Notes under the pieces: model-generated
What the model saw: only the letters and a program-made list of their open reading frames with translations
What the model was told of the DNA's origin: nothing
Database searches by the model: none
Assembly: GCA_948511255.1 (NCBI GenBank)
Contig: CAOQNC010000020.1
Coordinates: forward strand, 1 to 10,075
Length of the DNA stretch: 10,075 nucleotides
Reading direction: 5' to 3'
From: an uncultured Candidatus Saccharibacteria bacterium
GTDB lineage: Bacteria; Patescibacteriota; Saccharimonadia; Saccharimonadales; Saccharimonadaceae
Made by a program: the position numbers and the translations under genes
Part shown: positions 4,937-10,075 of the stretch, piece by piece
How the letters are laid out: each line of letters begins with the position of its first letter
Position numbering within the stretch: position 1 is the stretch's first letter

Positions 4937-7339
4937 TTGATAGCCATGAGAAAGCGCAAGCAAAAAGCCATTCGTGCTCCAAAAATCTCAAAAGCGCCCG
5001 ATCCGATCGTGAGCGTCCAGCCGAACGCCGGGGAATTAGAAAGCCCTAAAGCTCGGCGGCTTGGCATGTCCGCGCTTAAAAACTCCGCCCCGAGCAACTC
5101 CCTCCCCACCTCTAACACTACCGACGCTATCTTCCAGCCTCTCCGCCGCATTCGCAAAGTCACTCGTGAAAAACCCTTCAACGTCAACTCAATTCAATCC
5201 TATCCTGAACTCCTCGCCGCCCTCGAAGCTGAGGCTGTCCAGATTACTCTCGGCGCCAACATCATCGCCCCCGACAACATCTTAATTAACCACGATGTCG
5301 CCATCAACTTCAACGGCTACAACATCATTTCTGAAGAAACCAACCCCGGCGCTCGTGTTCTTGATATTCGTAGCGGCGAAGTCACCTTGACTGGCAAAGG
5401 CAAAATCTTCGCCATGGGCGCGCGCAGCGTCGCCGTCCGCGTCTTCGGCGCCATCAGTATCGGCATGCCCGCCTACACCACCCTCACCATCGACGACGGC
5501 ATTAGCCTTTTCGCCCCCGATTCTTACGGTATTCTCATCTCGCCGAACCTCGGCGTCGCCTATGGTCTCACTATCAACCTCTCTGGCGAAATTATCGCCC
5601 GCGACGGCATCGGCCTCTCTAGTCACATCCGCGGCCGTGAAGTCAATCTCCCAGTCATCAACATCCGCAGCGGCGCCCGCATCACCGCCGACGAGACCCT
5701 CGGCTCTGCCCTCGAAGCCGCCGGCTACGCAAACTGGAATATCGGCGCCGCAAAACTCACCGGCGCGACCGGCGCCCTCTTGAAATCCGGCCAAATCAAC
5801 TTCTCCCACGCCGAAATCATCGCCACTGGCTCCGCCCACATAGAATCCACTGCCCCTATCTGCGCACCCGCCCTCGAAGCCTCCGACGCAAACCTCGCCG
5901 ATGCGAAAACCTCCGAACCCGAGATAGAACCCGACCCTACCCCTGCCAATGCCGCCATTCGCATCGCCTCTGGCACCAAGCACGACCTTAACGTCATCGT
6001 CGAAGGCGGCAGTTATCTCGGCGAAAAGTCCTTTGCCGTCGCCGGCGACCCCTCATCGCTCGAAAGTTTCGTCATCAAAGGTGGTGACTTTTCTGGAGCG
6101 CTCGACGTCCTTCATTATGTTATCGAACCCGAGCTCGACATCGAAGAGGGAAGCTTCAGCCTCCATCCTGCGCTCCATCTCAAGATGCTCAAGCCCGAAA
6201 TCGTCCTTCTCCCCGAGCCGGAACCTGAACCATATCCCAAAGAAATCATTGAAGCTATGCGCCCCGCTCCCCAGCAAAATATCCCCCAGCAAAACGCCCT
6301 TCAGCAACGCCTTCCCGAACAAGCCTCTCCGAAACCAGCCGTCGAGCCCGCCATCACCCCTCTCCAGAAACTTCCTCTTCCTCCGACCTACGATGAGGCC
6401 GAGTGTGCCGAAAAAATCGCCACGACCAAGGCTCTCTCTGATGCTCTTGCTGAGATGAAAAATCTCAAATCTAGTGACTACGAGGTCGGTTTTACTGACC
6501 TTCAAGAAGCCATCCGTGACGCCGAGCAACTCCTCTCTGCTAAAATTATCACCCTCGCCGCCATTCGCGATGCTTCTGCGAAGCTCCTCGCCGCCTTCGA
6601 TAATCTCGAAGAGCGCGATGAATTTTCTCTCACCGACGACGAGCTTGACGCGCTTTTCTATCACGGCGCAGTCCTCGACGAAATCGCCACCGACCCAAAG
6701 ACTAAGCCACAGCTTGATCAAAAGACTAAAGCATCAACCAGCCAAGATGCTCAACCCTTGCCAGTTGAGCCAGCCCCAGCCACTCCGGCGACCAATCCGG
6801 TCCCGCAACCTCTCGTCCAACCAAGCCCAGCCCCCACTCAACCCGTAACCCCTGACCTCACCGCCCTCGCGACCATCATTGGCCAAATTTCTACACTTAA
6901 CCCCGCTGACTATACACCAGAGACATATAATATATTGTTGTCCGAGCTCGCTCGCATCAAACCCCTCCTCGCGAACGCCGACCAGCCCCAAATCGACGCC
7001 GCCGTCCAAAACCTCACCCTTCTCGTCTCGCGCCTTGCCTCCGCCTATTCAACGCTGAGCTCTGCTCACGCCCAGCCATTCGCCCAAAACCAGACACAAA
7101 CAAGGCTTGCCTCTTTCCTTGTTGACGAAGCTGTGCCTGTTCGCAATTGGTCCACCGGCGTCACTGCTATCGACGAGACTGACCCGCACCTCTGCCTCGC
7201 CAGACCTCTCCCGAAGTCGCTTCGCAAAGCCCTTCGCTTCAATCTGGCGCCAATCTCCAACTTTTTCAAAAGTTTCTCCGCTGGCCTTCGCGCTGGTCTC
7301 GACGTCTACCAAAAAACTCGCCGCATCGCCAAAAACTAA
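4937..7339 (+). CDS. Large modular protein: beta-helix-like region plus FIVAR-like modules
   Basis: This protein has about 800 residues; positions here are counted from a TTG at 4931. A basic, disordered N-terminus (1-80) is followed by a region of short repeating strands (about 100-400) rich in Gly, Ile and Asp (such as INFNGYNIIS, VLDIRSGEVTLTG, LTINLSGEIIARDGIG), which fits a right-handed parallel beta-helix. A Pro/Gln/Glu linker (425-480) leads to a helical module at about 488-560 and, after a second Pro-rich linker (605-640), another at about 641-705. Both resemble FIVAR domains of bacterial surface proteins. The C-terminal 60 residues are basic. I see no signal peptide, membrane segment or sorting signal, which is odd for such an architecture. 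TTG at 4937 is chosen because GAGGA lies 6 nt before it; ATG at 4946 is the main alternative. A role in adhesion or glycan binding is inference. Confidence 0.85.
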   Translation: MIAMRKRKQKAIRAPKISKAPDPIVSVQPNAGELESPKARRLGMSALKNSAPSNSLPTSNTTDAIFQPLRRIRKVTREKPFNVNSIQSYPELLAALEAEAVQITLGANIIAPDNILINHDVAINFNGYNIISEETNPGARVLDIRSGEVTLTGKGKIFAMGARSVAVRVFGAISIGMPAYTTLTIDDGISLFAPDSYGILISPNLGVAYGLTINLSGEIIARDGIGLSSHIRGREVNLPVINIRSGARITADETLGSALEAAGYANWNIGAAKLTGATGALLKSGQINFSHAEIIATGSAHIESTAPICAPALEASDANLADAKTSEPEIEPDPTPANAAIRIASGTKHDLNVIVEGGSYLGEKSFAVAGDPSSLESFVIKGGDFSGALDVLHYVIEPELDIEEGSFSLHPALHLKMLKPEIVLLPEPEPEPYPKEIIEAMRPAPQQNIPQQNALQQRLPEQASPKPAVEPAITPLQKLPLPPTYDEAECAEKIATTKALSDALAEMKNLKSSDYEVGFTDLQEAIRDAEQLLSAKIITLAAIRDASAKLLAAFDNLEERDEFSLTDDELDALFYHGAVLDEIATDPKTKPQLDQKTKASTSQDAQPLPVEPAPATPATNPVPQPLVQPSPAPTQPVTPDLTALATIIGQISTLNPADYTPETYNILLSELARIKPLLANADQPQIDAAVQNLTLLVSRLASAYSTLSSAHAQPFAQNQTQTRLASFLVDEAVPVRNWSTGVTAIDETDPHLCLARPLPKSLRKALRFNLAPISNFFKSFSAGLRAGLDVYQKTRRIAKN

Positions 7340-7340
7340 C

Positions 7341-7374
7341 ACTATCACAACTAATCACAACTAATCACAACTAT
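7341..7374 (+). repeat. Tandem decamer repeat after the beta-helix gene
   Basis: CTAATCACAA occurs twice in tandem (7351-7370), flanked by the variant ACTATCACAA (7341-7350) and a partial CTAT (7371-7374), about three and a half units in all. It lies between the stop codon and the terminator hairpin. Such a short perfect repeat may vary in copy number by slippage. No function is evident. Confidence 0.7.
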
Positions 7375-7410
7375 AAAATTAGCAGGAGCATCTTAACTCC
7401 GGCTATTTTT
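7375..7410 (+). terminator. Rho-independent terminator of the beta-helix gene
   Basis: AAAATTAGCAGGAG (7375-7388) pairs with CTCCGGCTATTTTT (7397-7410) through an eight-base loop, with two mismatches (A-G and T-T). Five T end the stem. The mirror-image A-run also allows termination on the minus strand. Confidence 0.85.
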
Positions 7411-7424
7411 ATAAACGGCTGTGC

Positions 7425-7454
7425 TTGTATCTCGAAGCCAAAGTGTGGTACAAT
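7425..7454 (+). promoter_or_regulatory. Possible upstream promoter in the small-gene interval
   Basis: TTGTAT (7425-7430) and TACAAT (7449-7454) are 18 bp apart, with TGG before the -10 as an extended element. The start would be near 7461. CTGTGCTTGT at its -35 (7419-7428) recurs at 7511-7520, at the -35 of the next promoter. If real, it feeds a transcript into the small-protein gene. Confidence 0.45.
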
Positions 7455-7557
7455 GCCCAATTTTCGTAGTAAAATCTTCCAAACCAAAAAAATCGCAACT
7501 TTTATTGTGCCTGTGCTTGTTATTTTGGAAAGATTTGTTATATACTCGAACGCATAG
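7453..7557 (+). CDS. Possible 34-residue membrane peptide
   Basis: A short open frame begins with MPNFRSKIFQTKK and continues with ATFIVPVLVILERFVIY, one possible membrane helix behind a basic N-terminus, then ends at TAG. This is the shape of small toxin or membrane-stress peptides. Against it, no SD precedes the ATG, and the ATG overlaps the -10 of the possible promoter at 7449-7454, so a different transcript would be needed. An inverted repeat (arms about 7472-7483 and 7523-7536) runs through it. It may be only a chance open frame. Confidence 0.22.
   Translation: MPNFRSKIFQTKKIATFIVPVLVILERFVIYSNA
7517..7544 (+). promoter_or_regulatory. Promoter of the 43-residue small-protein gene
   Basis: TTGTTA (7517-7522) lies 16 bp before TATATA (7539-7544), which has TG-T before it as an extended -10; TATACT (7541-7546) is a close alternative. 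The start near 7552 gives a leader of about 70 nt containing a small hairpin, TACAT-aagta-ATGTA (7571-7585). Confidence 0.5.
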
Positions 7558-7619
7558 TCTAGGCGGCTAGTACATAAGTAATGTAGGGTGTGGAGTTAGA
7601 GCAGAGGGAAAGTAGGAGC

Positions 7620-7751
7620 ATGATCAAAAACCTCATCTCGAAATTCGTGAGTTTTCTGAAGAACCGCATTGTGGGCCAAAAAACTTACGAACAAAAAATT
7701 ATTGTTACTGGCGACGTGAATATCACAATCAGCAATAACAATAATCACTAA
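7620..7751 (+). CDS. Small hypothetical protein, 43 residues, amphipathic N-terminus
   Basis: The frame runs from ATG at 7620 to TAA at 7749-7751. The first 18 residues, MIKNLISKFVSFLKNRIV, form a strongly amphipathic, Lys-rich helix. KIIVTGDVNITI (26-37) is a likely beta-hairpin, and the end is SNNNNH. GAGGGA (7604-7609) lies about 10 nt upstream as an SD; AGGAG at 7614-7618 is too close to the ATG. An in-frame GTG at 7590 is another possible start. A promoter lies at a suitable distance and no overlapping gene competes. The helix suggests membrane association, as in small peptide toxins or leader peptides, but I do not recognise the family. No clear terminator follows before comEC. Confidence 0.5.
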   Translation: MIKNLISKFVSFLKNRIVGQKTYEQKIIVTGDVNITISNNNNH

Positions 7752-7792
7752 ACCTAACCTAATTGTACCTTACTATTGCAGTTATGTCTAGT

Positions 7793-7807
7793 AGTTTTCG
7801 CAAAACT
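7793..7807. repeat. Short perfect palindrome upstream of comEC
   Basis: AGTTTT-CGC-AAAACT is a perfect inverted repeat with a three-base centre, about 60 bp before the comEC start. It is not followed by a T-run. It could be an operator for comEC. The surrounding stretch between the small protein (ends 7751) and comEC shows no gene. Confidence 0.35.
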
Positions 7808-7834
7808 TAGCGACCCTCCTAGTCAAAACCAAAG

Positions 7835-7863
7835 TTGCCACGCCTAGGCTTATAATTTATTAT
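7835..7863 (+). promoter_or_regulatory. Promoter of comEC (leaderless or nearly so)
   Basis: Two overlapping readings exist. TTGCCA (7835-7840) with TATTAT (7858-7863) at 17 bp would start transcription at about the ATG. The better -10, TATAAT (7851-7856), lacks a clear -35 and would start about 5 nt before the ATG. In both cases the leader is too short for an SD, and none is seen. An 8-bp palindrome GCCTAGGC (7842-7849) abuts the -10. Confidence 0.55.
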
Positions 7864-7867
7864 ACTC

Positions 7868-9493
7868 ATGCTAAAATTGCTGTCAAGACAACTCAGACTT
7901 CCTCTTCACCCTTCCTGGGCTTTCTATGCTTGCGTCGTCGGTATTATCTCCGGCATCGTTATATTTGAAACCCAGCTCATTCAGCCGCCTTTCTCCGGCC
8001 TCGCATGCCTAGCCCTCGCGTGTGCCATCCTGATTATCGTCATCATCCGCACTAGCCGTATTACGATTATTCTTGCTTTTACTGCCGGAATAATCTTTGC
8101 TGGTTGTCGCGTCGCACCAGAAGTTGCCGACACGCAGTTTATCGAAGCGCAAATCGGCCAAAATATCACGCTAACTGGCAAAGTTTCCGCCGAACCGGCT
8201 ATCAAAGATAGTGGCGTCACTATGACATTAACTAATCTAGAAATCGGCCCATCCGAAAATCTTGATAGTCGCGAAACGAAACCCCTCAGCACCACCCTCT
8301 ACATCCAACTTTCAAAAACCGCCACTTCCGAGACTCTCCTTCGTTCCGACAAAATCACTATAACGGGGAAACTCAGCCAAGGTTTCGGCACCTACTCCGC
8401 CGCAATTTATCGCCCGGAAATCTTGAACATTGACCGCGCCGATCCTGGCGACCTTGCCGCCAAGTTCAAAAACTTTTTCGCTGACAAAGTTCGCGAACAT
8501 ATCCCGTCGCCAGCGGTTGACCTCGGACTCGGCTATCTTGTCGGCGACAAAACTGGACTTTCCGAAGATTTTTCCGAAGCCCTTCGTGCCGTCGGTATGA
8601 CGCACGTTGTCGTTGCTTCCGGCGCCCACCTCGGCATCTTAGTCGGACTTATCAAAAAACTTTTTGGCAAAATCTCTAAATTTGCCGGTCTCCTTTTCTC
8701 GCTCCTTGCCATCTTTGCTTTTGCGCTTGTTGTCGGTTTCACCGCTTCTATGACTCGCGCCGCTCTTGTCGCTGGCCTTAGTCTCTTATTCAGCTATGTC
8801 GGTCGCACCTTTACTCCGCTCCGTCTTATCCTTCTCGTCGCCGCACTCACTCTTCTCATCTCCCCGACCAACCTTCTCGGCCTCGGCTGGCAACTTTCTT
8901 TCGCCTCCTTTTTCGGCATCCTCATTCTCGCCCCTCGTCTCACAAAGTTTCTCTACGGCGGCAAGAAACCTCCTTGGCTCGCCTCCATGCTCATCACTAG
9001 CCTTGCCACCAGCCTCATTTGCACTCCTCTGTTGATCTTCAACTTCGGCACATTCTCGCTCCTCTCCTTTGTCGCAAATCTCGTCATCCTCCCCACCCTC
9101 CCCTACGCCATGCTCCTCGTCTTCCTTTCTGGCGCAACTAGCTTCCTTCCGCTTCTTGCTACCCCGATTGCCACTCTTTCCACCATCCTCCTAAACTTCC
9201 ATATCAACTTCATCAATTTCCTTAGCACAAAAACCTCACTTATCTTTGAACTTTCTCCTGCCGACCCGCGCATTTTCCTCCTCTACCTCCCGATTATCTT
9301 CTGTCTCATTTTCGCACCGCTCCGTAAACACTTCCATCGTCGCTCTCGCCAGCTCAACAAAACTCTCTCGCCATGCCAACGCCTCCATCGTCAATCTCGC
9401 AAACTCCGCCAGCGCCCTGCCGACTCCTCTCCCGAACTCATCGCCGAAACCGTAGAAATATGCTATAATAATACGCATGAACCGCCCCCATGA
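7868..9493 (+). CDS. comEC: ComEC/Rec2-type DNA uptake channel protein, without beta-lactamase-like domain
   Basis: ComEC forms the inner-membrane channel through which single-stranded DNA enters during natural transformation. Two or three N-terminal membrane helices (about 17-80) precede a soluble OB-like domain (about 95-190; QNITLTGKVSAEP, DKITITGKL), as in the DUF4131 part of the family. The Competence domain follows, with HVVVASGAHLGIL (246-258) matching the family's H-hxhSGhHhxhh signature, then SMTRAALVAGLSLLFSYVGR (294-313) and LGWQLSFASFFGILIL (339-354), and helices up to about 484. The 541-residue protein ends in a basic tail and lacks the C-terminal metallo-beta-lactamase domain of Bacillus-type ComEC, which would be about 250 residues more. 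The ATG is set by the promoter position. Its last 17 bp overlap tsaE. Confidence 0.92.
   Translation: MLKLLSRQLRLPLHPSWAFYACVVGIISGIVIFETQLIQPPFSGLACLALACAILIIVIIRTSRITIILAFTAGIIFAGCRVAPEVADTQFIEAQIGQNITLTGKVSAEPAIKDSGVTMTLTNLEIGPSENLDSRETKPLSTTLYIQLSKTATSETLLRSDKITITGKLSQGFGTYSAAIYRPEILNIDRADPGDLAAKFKNFFADKVREHIPSPAVDLGLGYLVGDKTGLSEDFSEALRAVGMTHVVVASGAHLGILVGLIKKLFGKISKFAGLLFSLLAIFAFALVVGFTASMTRAALVAGLSLLFSYVGRTFTPLRLILLVAALTLLISPTNLLGLGWQLSFASFFGILILAPRLTKFLYGGKKPPWLASMLITSLATSLICTPLLIFNFGTFSLLSFVANLVILPTLPYAMLLVFLSGATSFLPLLATPIATLSTILLNFHINFINFLSTKTSLIFELSPADPRIFLLYLPIIFCLIFAPLRKHFHRRSRQLNKTLSPCQRLHRQSRKLRQRPADSSPELIAETVEICYNNTHEPPP
9461..9469 (+). promoter_or_regulatory. Extended -10 promoter of tsaE inside the end of comEC
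   Basis: TGC-TATAAT is a perfect extended -10. It ends 7 bp before the tsaE ATG at 9477, the same distance as at the KAP gene, so the transcript should be leaderless. No -35 match is clear at 16-18 bp, which an extended -10 can tolerate. No SD precedes the ATG. Confidence 0.7.
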
Positions 9494-10025
9494 TGAACTT
9501 AAAATCGCTTCCGAAGCCGAAATGCTCGCACTCGGCCGTGATTTCGCTGCGCACATTCTCGCCGACCATGATAACCCACGCACCGTTTTTGAACTTATCG
9601 GTGATGTTGGCGCCGGCAAAACCACTTTTACTCGCGGTCTCGCCGAAGGACTAAAAGTTAAAGAGCCGGTCACTAGCCCCAGTTTTACTATTTCCAAACG
9701 CTACGCCTTCCCGTCTCCGCGAAACGGTAAAGCCGCCCAGCTCATTCACTATGATTTTTACCGCCTCGACGATCCCGGCATCATGCGCGACGAACTCGCC
9801 GAAGCCCTGGCTGAACCGAACTCGATTATTGTGGTTGAATGGGGTGGGGACGTCGCCGACTTGCTCCCCGCCAACAAAACGCGTCTTGAAATCTCTCTTC
9901 AGGAAGATGGCTCCCGCCTCATCAAGATCATCAAAACCGCCAATGCTCCAAAACCCGCTAAAACCGCCGAAGCCACAAACCCTTCTAACCTCGTCGGCGT
10001 CAACCAACCGAAGGAGCAAAAATGA
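9477..10025 (+). CDS. tsaE: TsaE, ATPase of tRNA t6A synthesis
   Basis: TsaE is the P-loop ATPase that works with TsaB and TsaD to make N6-threonylcarbamoyladenosine at position 37 of ANN-decoding tRNAs. Residues 42-50, GDVGAGKTT, form Walker A. TSPSFTISKRY (67-77), HYDFYRL (91-97) and VVEWGG (119-124) are the other family signatures, in the usual order. At 182 residues it is longer than the usual 150 or so because of a small insertion near PSPRNGKAA (79-87) and a low-complexity Lys/Ala/Pro tail from about 155. It overlaps comEC by 17 bp and its TGA overlaps the tsaB ATG (ATGA), so tsaE and tsaB are probably translationally coupled. Confidence 0.95.
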   Translation: MNRPHDELKIASEAEMLALGRDFAAHILADHDNPRTVFELIGDVGAGKTTFTRGLAEGLKVKEPVTSPSFTISKRYAFPSPRNGKAAQLIHYDFYRLDDPGIMRDELAEALAEPNSIIVVEWGGDVADLLPANKTRLEISLQEDGSRLIKIIKTANAPKPAKTAEATNPSNLVGVNQPKEQK

Positions 10026-10075
10026 AACTCTATCTCGACACTTCGACCAACACTTGCATCCTGAAGCTCGACGAC
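10022..10075 (+). CDS. tsaB: TsaB, N-terminal fragment cut by the window end
   Basis: Eighteen codons are visible, starting MKLYLDTSTNTCILKL. The DTST motif close to the N-terminus is the start of the ASKHA fold in TsaB, the partner of TsaD in t6A synthesis. AAGGAG (10011-10016) lies 5 nt before the ATG, and the ATG overlaps the tsaE stop. TsaD shares the fold but begins differently; position after tsaE favours TsaB. Confidence 0.85.
   Translation, partial: MKLYLDTSTNTCILKLDD

Noticed and set aside
5282..5983. Long Gly/Asp-rich open frame on the minus strand (233 codons)
   Set aside because: It lies opposite the beta-helix gene and its Gly/Ala/Asp-rich composition mirrors the GCC- and GTC-rich codons of that gene. 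It has no SD and no recognisable domain.
9236..9697. 153-residue frame on the minus strand across the comEC-tsaE junction
   Set aside because: It is antisense to two well-supported genes and shows no SD or family motif.
9477..10025. Recoding of TGA as Gly, as in Gracilibacteria and Absconditabacteria
   Set aside because: comEC ends at TGA after a complete domain, and tsaE ends at a TGA that forms an ATGA overlap with tsaB preceded by a good SD.
1..10075. CRISPR arrays, tRNA or rRNA genes, insertion sequences and transposases
   Set aside because: No spaced repeat array, no cloverleaf-like sequence, no transposase frame and no long terminal inverted repeats were seen. The recombinase-like region of the antitoxin lacks a catalytic domain.

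Overview
The window looks like the chromosome of a small-genome bacterium of the Candidate Phyla Radiation, most likely Saccharibacteria (TM7). This rests on gene content and style: an Ala-rich secreted protein with a sortase-like APGTG tail, a ComEC that stops after its membrane domain, and tsaE overlapping tsaB. Base composition is moderate. TGA acts as a stop (comEC, tsaE), so recoding of TGA as in Gracilibacteria is excluded. The phylum is an inference; no rRNA or single marker settles it.

Layout. (1) 1-1280: a self-contained, probably highly expressed unit with a near-perfect TTGACA/TATAAT promoter, a Shine-Dalgarno (SD) presented in a hairpin loop, the gene for a secreted Ala-rich surface protein, and a run of hairpins ending in a strong terminator. 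(2) 1371-3666: a KAP-family P-loop NTPase whose promoter carries an almost perfect CIRCE element, the operator of the heat-shock repressor HrcA. Its transcript is predicted to be leaderless. (3) 3712-4789, minus strand: a two-gene operon read as toxin-antitoxin, with its own promoter, SDs and terminator. The upstream gene has a recombinase core-binding-like region; the downstream gene is a 130-residue nuclease-like toxin resembling CdiA C-terminal tRNases, with a D-x8-ExK motif. (4) 4821-7410: a divergently transcribed ~800-residue protein with a beta-helix-like region, Pro-rich linkers and two FIVAR-like helical modules, but no visible export signal. It ends at a decamer repeat and a terminator. 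(5) 7411-7867: a gene-poor stretch with tandem promoters, a 43-residue small protein and a possible 34-residue membrane peptide. (6) 7868-10075: comEC, tsaE and the start of tsaB, tightly packed with overlaps. tsaE has its own extended -10 inside comEC.

How they work together. tsaE and tsaB belong to the tRNA threonylcarbamoyladenosine (t6A) pathway. comEC points to natural DNA uptake. The KAP NTPase and the toxin-antitoxin pair are accessory genes facing each other, of the kind found in stress or defence regions; the CIRCE element links the NTPase to proteotoxic stress. The two large surface-type proteins may bear on host contact, but this is inference.
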